From contig JADJHU010000015.1 in assembly GCA_016707425.1 (NCBI GenBank), positions 890,001 through 954,000 on the forward strand: a stretch of DNA of 64,000 bases, in the 5' to 3' direction. A program made the translations under genes and the position numbers. Below the pieces are notes generated by a model. That model was not told the DNA's origin and did not search any database. It saw only the letters and a program-made list of their open reading frames with translations. Position 1 is the stretch's first letter. Every line of letters begins with the position of its first letter. Below, piece after piece: positions 36,101 to 46,031 of the stretch. The stretch is from Gammaproteobacteria bacterium. GTDB lineage: Bacteria; Pseudomonadota; Gammaproteobacteria; Steroidobacterales; Steroidobacteraceae.

Positions 36101-36615
36101 ACCTTGCTGTCGCCGGTCGTTGCACCGTGCGTGCCCTCGTCGTCGACGTATTCGACGGGCGTTGCGTTGCCGCCGGCGATCGACCGCCAGCTGGTCTTGC
36201 CGCTCACGGTGCGGTACTGGCCCGCCTGTTTCCGGGGATTGCCGAAAGTGGGCCACGCCCCGCTGGTGGCGAGCGCCGCCTGCGAGGTGTTGCAGGTGTT
36301 GGACGCCACCGGAAACCAGTTGCTCGAGCCGCAGGAGGGCGCGGTGTCCGAGTTGACGCTGTAATAGATGCGGTCGGACGAGCAGCCTGCACTGGCATAA
36401 GTGGTGTTGGGATCGTAGGGCGGTGCGGTCGGTATGACCGTGGTATCCATGCTGCCCGAGGTATCGAGAATGAAGAGAACGTTCGGCTGGGCGCCCGTCA
36501 TGGCGGCCTGGCTGTGGTAGATCTCGGTGTCGTCCGCGAGGGCTGGCAGGCCCGCACTGGTCGCAAGGAGCGCGCCGAGGGTGATGTGGCTCAGTCGGTT
36601 CGTGAAGCTGGACAT
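33153..36615 (-). pseudogene. pilY1: PilY1 pilus adhesin/assembly factor, frameshifted
   Basis: Two overlapping frames together make one PilY1. The 5' part (from ATG 36615) has a signal peptide and a von Willebrand A-like domain with MIDAS-type VLFILDTSGSMD. The 3' part (to 33153) carries the beta-propeller, including KLDKNQDGIVTASEGD, a Ca-binding loop, and TDGDLFADRMYAADMGG. The frame breaks at the G run 35258-35261: removing one base joins SDVPTLTAA to LQTIFGGIQEESS. Domain content on both sides is intact, so this is a fresh mutation, a sequencing error, or phase variation. Role: pilus biogenesis and adhesion. Confidence 0.85.
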
Positions 36616-36649
36616 GTCTGGCTCCTGTGAGCGTCTCGGCTGCCGTGGC

Positions 36650-37009
36650 CTAGCGCCGCGTGGACCGCACGGGCAGGGCGGCGGTGACGGAGAGCAGCTC
36701 TCCGGTCTTCAGGGAATAGAGCACCGTCAGCATCGTTTCCGGTTTGCCGGCAATGGCCGTCTGCAGTTCCGCGAGACTGACCCGCTGCTCGTTGACGAAG
36801 TAGCCCGTGGCGGCGGTAGCCCGCAGGGATTTCGGTGCGCAGCCTGCGCAGGGGGCCGTGACGAGCGCACTGTCCACACCCGAGGGCAGGACGACCGAGT
36901 GGGCCGGCGCCTCCACCGCCAGATCCACGGTCTTCAGCTCGGGCGGCCTGGCGACCGCGACGCCAGCGAGGGCGAAGCCCAGCAGCGCAAGAGGAAGGCG
37001 GATGTTCAT
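36650..37009 (-). CDS. Small secreted protein in the pilus operon
   Basis: 119 aa with a signal peptide (MNIRLPLALLGFALAGVAVA) and a mature part containing CAGC (residues ~54-57), probably a disulfide. Located between pilX and pilY1, where no standard minor-pilin gene is expected. Not recognised; may be a periplasmic partner of PilY1. Confidence 0.6.
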   Translation of the reverse strand: MNIRLPLALLGFALAGVAVARPPELKTVDLAVEAPAHSVVLPSGVDSALVTAPCAGCAPKSLRATAATGYFVNEQRVSLAELQTAIAGKPETMLTVLYSLKTGELLSVTAALPVRSTRR

Positions 37010-37032
37010 GACCTGTCGCTCCATGCAGAGTC

Positions 37033-37503
37033 TCAAGGGTTGATCGATCGCTCGGAGCCACCGCTCCCGGAGCTCTGGATCACGAAGGCGCCCTGCACAT
37101 GCTGCGCGCGGGCATTGCGGGCAGACGTCCCGGTGCTCGTGATCTCGTAGTGGAAGCCCACGAACTTTCCGGCGCTGAACCCGGGAATGTTCAGGTCGTC
37201 GCCGAGATACCGGCTCGAGGTCGCGTACTCGTCAGTCGCCGAGCCGGGAACTGCGGTAGCGGGCGCGACCGTGGGCGTGCCGCTCTGCGGGACATTCGCG
37301 AGCGTGGTGAGTGCCTGCTCGACGCCCGTTTCGGCCGCCTGGAAGGCGTTCTGACGGTACTGCTCATTGCCCGCCATGATGAGCTCGGTGCTCGCCGAGT
37401 TCATGCCACTCACGGCGAGCAGCGTCAGGATCAGCAGCAGGATCAGGCCGATGACCAGCGCGGCGCCACGCTGCTTCCGGGGGTTCTGGATGGACTGCTT
37501 CAT
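37033..37503 (-). CDS. pilX: Type IV pilus minor pilin PilX
   Basis: 156 aa. N terminus KQRGAALVIGLILLLILTLLAV follows the PilX pattern (RGxALVxxLxxLLxLTLL), with the conserved motif SASTELIMAGNEQYRQNAFQAAETG. PilX primes pilus assembly with PilVWFimT. Ends 23 bp before the small secreted gene. Confidence 0.88.
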   Translation of the reverse strand: MKQSIQNPRKQRGAALVIGLILLLILTLLAVSGMNSASTELIMAGNEQYRQNAFQAAETGVEQALTTLANVPQSGTPTVAPATAVPGSATDEYATSSRYLGDDLNIPGFSAGKFVGFHYEITSTGTSARNARAQHVQGAFVIQSSGSGGSERSINP

Positions 37504-37510
37504 CGTGCAC

Positions 37511-38569
37511 TCAGAGCGTGCGCGCGTTGCGCACGCGGATGGTCTTGGATATCAGCATCCGCCGGAAGCCGTCGTTCGGCGTGATGTCGCGGTCCGCGTA
37601 CTGATACCTGTGATTGTCGGTGAAACCCTGCTCGGGCTGATCGGCACGCACCATGAGCCAGATCCGCACCGCAACCACCTGGAAGCCGGCAGGCACGGCG
37701 TTTGGATTGACGTAGCGTGTGGCAATGCCGTTCGGTGCGTCGGGAATGCCGTCGCCATTCTGGTCGAGGCCCGGGTCGATGACGCCGTCGCCGTCGTAGT
37801 CGCCCGTATCGATGCCGAACTGCACCTGGAGGTCTTCCACGCCCGGGAGGATCTCCTGATCGCCCGAGGCGGCGAACGCCGGCCCGTTGGTGAGTGCCTT
37901 CACGCGCAGTGCTGGCACACCCGGGCGGCCGGTGGAATTCCTCGAGATGTAATACGTGCGCACCAGCAGGTCGCGCACTTCCACATTGTCGGGCTGCAGC
38001 GCAGGAGAGGCCGGCAGCACGCCATCGGCGAGAACGAACTGGTTCGTCGGGCTCAGCCGACTGACGAGGAGCTGCAGCCGGCCTGCCGTCGCGGCCGCCG
38101 GCGCGGTCGAGGCGCGCCGGATGGTGAGCGTATCGGCCGTCGGGCTCGCACCACCGCCTGCGGCGGCGCAGGGCCGCGTGTAGGCATTGTTGGAACCCTG
38201 GGCGGCGGCGATCAGATCCACGGCGAAGTTGGTGCCGCAGGCCTGGGCGCTGCTGGGCAGACCCGCCAGCGCCGGCTTCGACTGCTGCATCAGAGAGGAC
38301 GGAATCGGTGAGGCCGTCGAGCCGCCCTGGATGAACTTGAAGTCGTCCGGCGAGTTGGTGAAGCCGTAATAGCCCGCGAGCATCACATCGGCCTCGATCG
38401 CCGACATGGCGAAGCGCGCGTTCTCCTGGAGTCGCGCAATCGAGTCCGTCACCGTGTGGGTGTTGCGGCTCTGCGAGTAGACGAACACGGCGCCCACGAT
38501 CAGGAGCGACCCGATCGCCAGAGCGACCATGAGCTCGATGAGGCTCAGCCCCTGGGTGCTTCGCTTCAT
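37511..38569 (-). CDS. pilW: Type IV pilus minor pilin PilW
   Basis: 352 aa. Prepilin motif QGLSLIELMVALAIGSLLIVG, then the PilW block SRNTHTVTDSIARLQENARFAM and a large C-terminal domain with MLAGYYGFTN. Its start overlaps the pilV stop by 4 bp. Confidence 0.88.
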   Translation of the reverse strand: MKRSTQGLSLIELMVALAIGSLLIVGAVFVYSQSRNTHTVTDSIARLQENARFAMSAIEADVMLAGYYGFTNSPDDFKFIQGGSTASPIPSSLMQQSKPALAGLPSSAQACGTNFAVDLIAAAQGSNNAYTRPCAAAGGGASPTADTLTIRRASTAPAAATAGRLQLLVSRLSPTNQFVLADGVLPASPALQPDNVEVRDLLVRTYYISRNSTGRPGVPALRVKALTNGPAFAASGDQEILPGVEDLQVQFGIDTGDYDGDGVIDPGLDQNGDGIPDAPNGIATRYVNPNAVPAGFQVVAVRIWLMVRADQPEQGFTDNHRYQYADRDITPNDGFRRMLISKTIRVRNARTL

Positions 38570-39078
38570 GGGATCACCGGAATGAGCTCGATGGTGGTGG
38601 CGTAGGAGAACCGCGTACTCTCTCCGGCCTCCTGCCAGTCGACCAGGATGTCGTAACGGTCGGGGCGTCCCGTCGCGGCCGCCGGCGTGAACTGCACGTT
38701 GGCGGTCGGGGCGCCGCCGGGAAGTGCCGCATTGACGCTGGCGACCCAGCGTGCGAGATCGTCTTCCGCGAGTGCCGCAGGGGTGCAGTTCGTCGTCACG
38801 ACGCAGTCGTGTGTCGTCGGGCTGCCGCCGTAGCCCGCGGCCACATCATAGGCGGCCCGGCCAAGGGCGTTTGCACGGATGCGGTCCGCCATGTCCTGGA
38901 CCAGATTCACGGCCTGTGTCCGGATGAGCGCCGAGCGTCCCGCCTTCAGGCTCGAGACGTACAGTCCCGCGATGCCGAGCATGCCGACGGACAGCACGAC
39001 GAGTGCCACCAGGGCCTCGACCATGGTAATTCCGCGCTGGCGGGCGGCCCTGCGCACGGGCGTCATGGGCGCGTTCAT
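38566..39078 (-). CDS. pilV: Type IV pilus minor pilin PilV
   Basis: 170 aa. Prepilin motif RQRGITMVEALVALVVLSVG, typical PilV, and QAVNLVQDMADRIRANALGR. Start at 39078 overlaps the fimT stop (ATGA). Confidence 0.87.
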   Translation of the reverse strand: MNAPMTPVRRAARQRGITMVEALVALVVLSVGMLGIAGLYVSSLKAGRSALIRTQAVNLVQDMADRIRANALGRAAYDVAAGYGGSPTTHDCVVTTNCTPAALAEDDLARWVASVNAALPGGAPTANVQFTPAAATGRPDRYDILVDWQEAGESTRFSYATTIELIPVIP

Positions 39079-39665
39079 GGGCAGCCTACCCCCGGCCCCC
39101 AGGAGCCGATTTCGGCCATGTCCCGCGTGATGCGCGAGCGGCCGGTGGGGCTGACGTCGATGCCGCGTGCCGCCGACTGAAGCGTGCCGGACTGCAGCGT
39201 ATTGCCCCGCGCGTCGCAGAAGACCGTGCGTGAGGCGGTCGCCTGACCGGCAATGGTCTGCAGGAAGCCGTTCGCACCGAAGGACAGGCACACGCCGTTC
39301 GACACTGGCGTGACGGCGGGGTCGATGGTGACGCTGGCGCGCACGATGTCGTTGCCCGCGGCGTCCCGGAGGCAGTTGTTGTCCGCATCGACAAAAACGA
39401 TCCAGCCTGTGAAGGCCCCGTTGCTGCATCCCGCTCCGGCCGTATCAGGATTGGCAGACGGACAGACGGCCACCGGCTGCTGGCGCTTGATCGCCTCGGT
39501 GCGGGCCGTCTGCAGTGCTCCGAGGAAGTCGTTGGCCACACTTGTCATACGGTTGTTGCGGCGGAACTCGACGAAGTTCGGGGCGCCGATCGCGAGAATG
39601 ATGCCCGCGATCGCGAGCGTCATCATGAGTTCCATCAGCGTGAAGGCCAGTTGCCTGCGTTTCAT
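39075..39665 (-). CDS. fimT: GspH/FimT family minor pilin
   Basis: 196 aa. Prepilin motif QLAFTLMELMMTLAIAGIIL and the GspH/FimT block NDFLGALQTARTEAIKRQQPVAVC. First gene of the minor-pilin operon; divergent from lemA with a 147-bp spacer in which no confident promoter was seen. Confidence 0.87.
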   Translation of the reverse strand: MKRRQLAFTLMELMMTLAIAGIILAIGAPNFVEFRRNNRMTSVANDFLGALQTARTEAIKRQQPVAVCPSANPDTAGAGCSNGAFTGWIVFVDADNNCLRDAAGNDIVRASVTIDPAVTPVSNGVCLSFGANGFLQTIAGQATASRTVFCDARGNTLQSGTLQSAARGIDVSPTGRSRITRDMAEIGSWGPGVGCP

Positions 39666-39812
39666 GGGCGCACATCCTCGCGTGTGCAGAGCGGCCATGA
39701 CACACGAGCCGACGAGTGGCCGGCAAGAGCCGACTGCCGGCACTGTGCTGCGAGATGCGTCACATCCGGCGCTTGACTTAAGTGGCACCCTGTCTGCGCC
39801 TCGGAGGACATC

Positions 39813-40397
39813 ATGGGATGGATAGTGCTGCTGCTGGTCGTGGGTGCGATCGTCGTTATGGTCGCCATCTACAACCGCCTGGTCGCAACGCGCAACGCGT
39901 ACCGGAATGCCTTTGCGCAGATCGATGTGCAGCTCACGCGTCGCTACGGCCTCATTCCGAACCTGGTGGAGACGGCGAAGGCTTATCTCCGGCACGAGCG
40001 CGACACGCTGGAAGCCGTCATCCGGGCGCGCAACTCGGCAGCAGACGGATTGCGCGCGGCCTCTGCCGATCCGGGCAATGTCGCGGCCGTACGCCAGCTC
40101 TCGGGCGCGGAGGCGCAGCTCTCGGGAGCGCTCGGCCGGCTGTTTGCCCTCGCTGAGGCCTATCCCGAGCTCAAGGCGAACCAGAACATGATGCAGCTCT
40201 CCGAAGAGCTGAGCTCGACGGAAAACAAGGTGGCCTTTGCGCGCCAGGCCTACAACGACGCGATCATGACCTATCACAATGCGTGTGAGAGCTTTCCGGG
40301 TAATCTCGTCGCAGGCGCCTTTGGTTTCGCGCCTGCGGCACTCCTGGACATCGCAAAGCCCGAGGCGCGCGAGGCTCCGAGCGTGAGCTTCGACTGA
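39813..40397 (+). CDS. lemA: LemA family protein
   Basis: 194 aa. One N-terminal membrane helix (IVLLLVVGAIVVMVAIYNRL) and the family signature DVQLTRRYGLIPNLVETAKAY; helical cytoplasmic domain ending NAIM-like (AYNDAIMTYHNACESFPGNL). GGAGG precedes the ATG. LemA genes often sit beside M48 proteases, as here. Confidence 0.9.
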   Translation: MGWIVLLLVVGAIVVMVAIYNRLVATRNAYRNAFAQIDVQLTRRYGLIPNLVETAKAYLRHERDTLEAVIRARNSAADGLRAASADPGNVAAVRQLSGAEAQLSGALGRLFALAEAYPELKANQNMMQLSEELSSTENKVAFARQAYNDAIMTYHNACESFPGNLVAGAFGFAPAALLDIAKPEAREAPSVSFD

Positions 40398-40417
40398 AGC
40401 CGGTCGGGTCGTTCAGG

Positions 40418-42349
40418 GTGGCGACTCGCGTGGACTTCTACGCCCGGCAGGCAGGCGCACGCCGGCGGACCGGCTGGCTGCTGTTCGCGTTCGTCGTCGC
40501 GGTGACCGCGGTGGTGCTGGCACTCGATGCAGTGATCCTCGCGCTCGTTGGCTACGAGCCGCAGCGCGCGACGGCCTTTGCACTCGTGATCCTCTCCGTG
40601 ATCCTCCTCGGCAGTCTCTACAGGACCATGCAGCTCCGCGAGGGCGGCGGCGTGGTGGCGCGCTCGCTAGGCGGCGTGCGGGTCGACCGAGACTCCACGG
40701 ATCCGGCGCGCCGGCGCCTGCTCAATATCGTGGAGGAGATGGCGATTGCCTCCGGCGTGCCCATGCCCGAGGTCTACGTGCTCGAGCAGGAGACGACGAT
40801 CAACGCGTTCGCTGCCGGACACACGGCCGCAAACGCCGCGATTGCGGTCACGCAGGGGGCCGTGGAGCGACTGACCCGCGACGAGCTGCAGGGCGTGGTT
40901 GCCCACGAATTCAGCCATATCCTGAATGGCGACATGCGCCTGAACCTGCAGCTGCTCGGCTGGGTGTTCGGACTCTTTGCGCTCGCGCTCATCGGTCGCA
41001 CGGTGCTGAGGCACGTGTCCCGCCTCCGCCGCGGCAGCAGCGCGATCGGGCTGATCGGACTCGTGGCAGTCGCAGCACTCGTTCTCGGATGGCTCGGGCA
41101 GCTCGCCGGCCGCATTCTGCAGGCGGCCGTGAGCCGTCAGCGTGAGCGGCTTGCGGACGCCTCGGCCGTTCAGTTCACGCGCCATCCCGAAGGGCTCAAG
41201 GGCGCCCTCCTGAAGACTGCGGGTCCCGGCGGCGGCTCGCTCCTCGCCAGCGAGGCGGCGGACGAGGTGGCCCACATGCTGTTTGCGCCCGGAACGCGGC
41301 GTCTGTTCGCCACACATCCGCCTCTCGTCGAGCGCCTCCACGCGCTCGATCCGCGTTTCGATGCGGGCTCGCTTCCGGCTGCGATCGCGGCGGCGCTCCG
41401 GGCAACGGAAGAATCCACGCGGCCGGATGCGGACAGGGCGTCGGCTGCGCATGCCCCCACCCCCGGGCTGGCGATCATTGCCGCAGCGCCTCTTGCCATT
41501 GCACGGCAGGCCGGGCAGCCACGGACGTTGCATGTTGCGCAGGCGCAGGAGCTGCGTCTCGCGATGCCCGAGAGTCTGCGCGAGCTCGCCGGAACCGGAA
41601 GCGGCGCCCGCGCCCTGGTGCTGGCGGTGCTGCTGAGTCATCGCGATGCCGTGCGCGAGCGCCAGCTCGAACGCCTCGCGAAAGCGCTCGGGCCCGCAGA
41701 GTGCATCGCCGTCGAGGCGGCGCTGCCGATGGCCTCCGGGCTTGGGCCCTTCCTGCGGCTGCCGGCGCTTCAGCAGCTGTTTCCCGCACTGCGCCGGCTC
41801 GCGCGTGCGGAGCGCGAGCGCCTGCTGGCACTTGCCGAAGACCTCACGCGCGCCGATGCGTGCATCGATGTCTTCGAGTACTGTCTGACGCGGCTCCTGG
41901 TCACGGCGCTGCGCGATGAGCTCGAAGCGCGCACACCGCATGGCAATGCCACACTGGCCTCGGCTGCAGCCGATCTCCAGGTGCTCTTCACCACGGTCGC
42001 CCGGTCCGGGGCGACCGACGAGCGCCGGGCGAGAGAGGCCTACGAAGCGGGAATGCAGGGCCTCCTGCCGCGGAACCGACCGGAATACGCACCGCGCGAG
42101 GACTGGCCGCTCGCGCTCGACGCTGCGCTCGCGCGCCTCGGGCGGCTGCATCCGTTCGCCAAGGAGGCGCTGATCGAAGCGCTCGTGCGCACGCTGGCCG
42201 ATGATGACCAGCTCAGTGTGCCCGAGGCGGAGCTGCTGCGGACCGTATGCGCGATACTGCACTGCCCGTTGCCGCCGCTGGTCCCTCTGAACGAGGGACC
42301 GCTCCCCGGGATGGCTGTGACCCGGTCGGCGGCCTCGATGGCGGTCTGA
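40418..42349 (+). CDS. M48 family membrane metalloprotease
   Basis: 643 aa from GTG. Membrane helices near 20-43, 50-68, 178-196 and 210-230. Zinc motif His163-Glu164-x-x-His167 in VVAHEFSHILNGD, third ligand Glu in RQRERLADASAVQF. Resembles HtpX/LoiP-type peptidases but with a long (~350-residue) C-terminal cytoplasmic region lacking recognised domains. Paired with lemA 20 bp upstream. Probably takes part in membrane-protein quality control. Confidence 0.85.
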   Translation: MATRVDFYARQAGARRRTGWLLFAFVVAVTAVVLALDAVILALVGYEPQRATAFALVILSVILLGSLYRTMQLREGGGVVARSLGGVRVDRDSTDPARRRLLNIVEEMAIASGVPMPEVYVLEQETTINAFAAGHTAANAAIAVTQGAVERLTRDELQGVVAHEFSHILNGDMRLNLQLLGWVFGLFALALIGRTVLRHVSRLRRGSSAIGLIGLVAVAALVLGWLGQLAGRILQAAVSRQRERLADASAVQFTRHPEGLKGALLKTAGPGGGSLLASEAADEVAHMLFAPGTRRLFATHPPLVERLHALDPRFDAGSLPAAIAAALRATEESTRPDADRASAAHAPTPGLAIIAAAPLAIARQAGQPRTLHVAQAQELRLAMPESLRELAGTGSGARALVLAVLLSHRDAVRERQLERLAKALGPAECIAVEAALPMASGLGPFLRLPALQQLFPALRRLARAERERLLALAEDLTRADACIDVFEYCLTRLLVTALRDELEARTPHGNATLASAAADLQVLFTTVARSGATDERRAREAYEAGMQGLLPRNRPEYAPREDWPLALDAALARLGRLHPFAKEALIEALVRTLADDDQLSVPEAELLRTVCAILHCPLPPLVPLNEGPLPGMAVTRSAASMAV

Positions 42350-42428
42350 ATTACTGCAATCCGCACGCATCGTGGCGACGCGTGCGGTCTCACGTGTGCA
42401 TGGGTGCAAACATCCGAGGACGGAAATC

Positions 42429-43564
42429 ATGAAGCGACTCACCGGCTCGCTGCTGGCAGTGACGATGGCATGGGCATCGGGTGCAGGCATGACCGCCGAG
42501 ACTCCTGAATCCGGCGGTGCACAGGCGCCCGCCGAGGGCACGGTGCAGATCCCCGGATTCGCAGCGCCCTTCTCGGCCTTCGCCAGTGAGGAAGCGCGGC
42601 GCGCCTACCTCTACGAGCATTCACCGGCGTTCTACAGCTCGCCCATTGCGCGCATGCAGATGCTGCCGATCGCCGAGCAGCGCAGGACGCTCGACGAGCA
42701 TTATCTCGGGCCACTGATTGCGAAGGCGAAAGCGCGCTACGCCGTGAGTATCGAGGCGCGCACCATGGGTGGCGTCTACACGGAGGTGATCACGCCCGCC
42801 GAGGGTGTCGCGCGCCAGAAGGACCGCCACGTTCTCATCAATCTCCACGGTGGAGGCTTTGCCCTGGGTGCGCGCACCAACGGGCAGCTCGAATCCATTC
42901 CGATCGCAGGCCTCGGCAAGTACCGGGTCGTGGCGATCGACTACCGGCAGGGTCCTGAGCATCACTTTCCCGCTGCCAGCGAGGATGTCGCGAGCGTGTA
43001 TCGGGAGCTCCTGAAGACCTACCGCCCCGGGCACATCGGCATCTTCGGCTGCTCCGCTGGGGGCTGCTCGCAGCGCAGTCGCTCGCCTGGTTCCAGAAGG
43101 AAGGCTTGCCGGCACCGGGAGCGGTCGGCATCTACTGCGCATCGGCCGGCCACCTGGGGGATGGCGATTCGGGCTATACCGCTCCTGCACTCAATGGACG
43201 GTCCGTGCCGCGGCCCGGGGCAGCGGGCGAGCTGATGCGGCTCGCCTATTTCCAGGGCGCTGACCCCAGGGACCCTCTGGTTTCACCGGTCGATCATCCC
43301 GCGGTGCTCGCGAAGTTTCCGCCCACGCTGCTCGTGACCGCGACGCGCGACATGGCGATGAGCTCGGCGCTCTACACCCATCGCCAGCTCGTGAAGGCGG
43401 GCGTCGCCGCGGATCTGCAGGTCTGGGACGGCCTGCAGCATTTCTTCTTCGGCGATGTCGATCTGCCGGAGTCGCGTGAGGCCTACCGGGTGATGGTCGA
43501 TTTCTTCGACCGGCACCTCGAAGGCGCCCGACAGCCGCGCGACACGGGCGGGCGGCGCCCGTAG
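42429..43564 (+). pseudogene. Secreted alpha/beta hydrolase, frameshifted
   Basis: The reading frame from ATG 42429 encodes a signal peptide (MKRLTGSLLAVTMAWASGAG) and a hormone-sensitive-lipase-type hydrolase: oxyanion motif NLHGGGFALG and nucleophile GCSAGG. Directly after GCSAGG one base is missing near 43061-43064; restoring it gives GCSAGGLLAAQSLAWFQKEG and continues in the other frame to 43564, with Asp in TRDMAMSSAL and His in GLQHFFFG. All catalytic residues exist, so the break may be a sequencing error. Substrate unknown. Confidence 0.8.
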
Positions 43565-43588
43565 AGCCCTCCGCCCGGCGGGCCAGCC

Positions 43589-44863
43589 TCAGCCGGCAGC
43601 TTCGAGCGCCTGGGCGATGTCGGCCTTGAGATCGTCGATGTGCTCGATTCCGATCGAGAGCCGCACCATGTCCTCGCTCACGCCGGCTTTCGCAAGTTCC
43701 TCGGGCGAGAGCTGCCGGTGCGTGGTCGAGGCCGGGTGGGTGGCGAGCGAGCGGGCGTCTCCGATGTTGACGAGGCGGATGACGAGCTTGAGCGCATCGA
43801 GAAAACGCTCGCCCGCGGCACGGCCGCCGCGGACGCCGAAGCTCAGGATGCCCGAGGCCCGCCCGCCCATGTAGCGGCGCACGAGCGCGTGATCGGGAGC
43901 ATCCTCGAGCCCGGCGTACTTCACCCAGCTGACGCGTGGGTGCTGGCTCAGGAAGCGTGCGATCTCGACGGTGTTGTCGCAGATGCGGTCCATTCGCACC
44001 GCTAGCGTCTCGATGCCCTGCAGCACCAGGAAGGCATTGAAGGGCGAGAGCGCCGCGCCCATGTTGCGCAGCGGAACGACGCGCGCGCGCCCGATGTAGG
44101 CGGCCTCGCCGAGCGCCTCGGTGTAGACCACGCCGTGATAGGAGACATCCGGCTCGTTCAGGCGGCGGAATTTCCCCCTGTGTTCGGCCCAGGGGAACCT
44201 GCCTGAGTCCACGATGGCACCGGCGATGCTGTTGCCGTGGCCGCCGAGATACTTCGTGAGCGCGTGCACCACGATGTCCGCGCCGAAATCGAACGGTCTG
44301 CAGAGATAGGGCGTCGGCACGGTGTTGTCGACGATCAGCGGTACGCCGTGGCGGTGCGCGATGCCGGCAAGCGCGCCGAAGTCAGTGACGTTGCCGAGCG
44401 GATTGCCGATCGACTCGCAGAACACCGCCTTCGTTCGTGCATCGATGAGCTTCTCGAAAGCCCCGGGTTCGCGGTAGTCGGCGAAGCGCACCTCGATGCC
44501 GAACTGCGGCAGTGTGTGGGCGAACAGATTGTAGGTGCCACCGTAGAGCGTGCTCGAGGTGACGATGTTGTCGCCGTGCTCGGCAATGGTGAGGATCGAG
44601 TAGGTCACGGCCGCCATGCCGGAGGCCAGCGCCAGCGCGCCGACGCCGCCCTCGAGCGCGGCGATGCGCTTCTCGAGCACGTCCGTGGTCGGATTCATGA
44701 TGCGGGTGTAGATATTGCCCGGCACCTTGAGATCGAAGAGATCGGCTCCGTGCTGCGCGCTGTCGAAGGCGTAGGACGTGGTCTGGTAGATGGGTACCGC
44801 CACCGCCCGGGTTGTCGGATCGGGGGTATAGCCGCCGTGTACGGCGATCGTCTCGGGTCGCAT
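43589..44863 (-). CDS. metY: O-acetylhomoserine aminocarboxypropyltransferase (sulfhydrylase)
   Basis: 424 aa PLP enzyme of the Cys/Met metabolism family. Blocks: PIYQTTSYAFDSAQHGADLF, ASGMAAVTYSILTIAEHGDN, and the PLP lysine in HALTKYLGGHGNSIAGAIVD. The length and YNLFAHTLPQFGI favour O-acetylhomoserine sulfhydrylase (homocysteine from O-acetylhomoserine and sulfide). Downstream of metX, so the pair forms direct sulfhydrylation. Start ATG 44863 with CGGAG upstream. Confidence 0.88.
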   Translation of the reverse strand: MRPETIAVHGGYTPDPTTRAVAVPIYQTTSYAFDSAQHGADLFDLKVPGNIYTRIMNPTTDVLEKRIAALEGGVGALALASGMAAVTYSILTIAEHGDNIVTSSTLYGGTYNLFAHTLPQFGIEVRFADYREPGAFEKLIDARTKAVFCESIGNPLGNVTDFGALAGIAHRHGVPLIVDNTVPTPYLCRPFDFGADIVVHALTKYLGGHGNSIAGAIVDSGRFPWAEHRGKFRRLNEPDVSYHGVVYTEALGEAAYIGRARVVPLRNMGAALSPFNAFLVLQGIETLAVRMDRICDNTVEIARFLSQHPRVSWVKYAGLEDAPDHALVRRYMGGRASGILSFGVRGGRAAGERFLDALKLVIRLVNIGDARSLATHPASTTHRQLSPEELAKAGVSEDMVRLSIGIEHIDDLKADIAQALEAAG

Positions 44864-44907
44864 TGGTATGTATCGCTCCGTGAGGAAGGGCGGGCCGCCG
44901 GTCTCGG

Positions 44908-46031
44908 TCAGCCTGCGAGGAAGCCGCGCAGCGCAGCGTCGAAGTGGGGAATGTCCACGAGGAAGGAGTCGTGCCCTTCGAGCGAATCGAGCGCCGTGAA
45001 GGTGGTCCGGGCGCCGGACGCGGCACAGGCCGTGGCGATGGCACGTTGCTGGTCGACGGGAAACAGGAGGTCCGACTCCACACCGAGCACGAGTGCGCGT
45101 TCGAGTCCTGACCGTCCGAGCGCGGCCTCGTACGAGCCGCCATGATCCGCCAGATCGAAGCGGTCCATGGCGCGCGACAGATAGAGGTAGCAGTTCGCGT
45201 CGAACATCGACACGAAACGGGTGGCCTGCGCCTCGAGGTAGCCCTCGACGGCGAACTCCGCGCCGAACGGTCCGGGCGTGCGGCGCGAGACTGCAATCGG
45301 TTCGCGGCCGAAGCGCTGCTCCCACTCCGCGGCCGAGCGATAGGTGATCGTGCCGAGTTTGCGCGCCAGCCGCAGACCGTTGCGCGGCGGAGCGGTGAGG
45401 GGATAGTTGCCGCCGCGCCAGTCGGGGTCACGCAGTACGGCTTCGCGCTGCAGAGAGCGCAGTGCGATGGTGAAAGGCGAGGCTGCAGCGGTGCCCGAGA
45501 TGCTCACGAGCGTGCGTGCTTCGCCGGAAACATCGCGGCGAAGGCGAGCACCACCATGCCACCGAGCGATGGCCCGATCACGGTCGCCAGCCGCTCGATC
45601 CCGAGCGTGCGTGCGGTTTCGCGTCCGGCGCGGGCGATGTCTTCGACGGCGAGCTCCGGAAATGCGAGCCGGTAGGCCTGCCCCGTGTGCGGATCGGCCG
45701 ATGCGGGACCGGTCGAGCCGAAGCAGCTGCCGAGAGAATTCACGCAGATGACGAACCAGCGATCGGTGTCGATCGCGCAGCCCGGGCCGATCATCTGCTC
45801 CCACCAGCCCGCGCGCGGATCCTCGGGCGAGGAGGCGGCGTGCGCCGGCGGCGAGAGTCCGGTGAACAGAAGGATTGCGTTGCTGCGCCCTGCATCGAGC
45901 GTGCCCCAGGTTTCGTAGGCGCTCACGGCCCCGCGCAGCTCGCCACCGTTCCACATGGGGAAAGGGTCGGGCAGCGCGGCGTAGCGGCGCGCATCCTGGG
46001 GCATGAACTCCTGCTCCGCAGCCGCCATCAC
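44908..46031 (-). pseudogene. metX: Homoserine O-acyltransferase MetX, frameshifted
   Basis: The 5' frame (ATG 46031) has FPMWNGGELRGAVSAYETWG, NSLGSCFGSTGPASADPHTG and the nucleophile GPSLGGMVVLAFAAMFPA, then hits a stop. The 3' frame continues as EARTLVSISGTAAASPFTIA with Asp in GVESDLLFPVDQQ and His in LDSLEGHDSFLVD. One base is missing near 45527-45530. Activates homoserine by acylation for metY. Its ATG overlaps the cysK stop. Since both halves are fully conserved, a sequencing error is likely. Confidence 0.82.
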
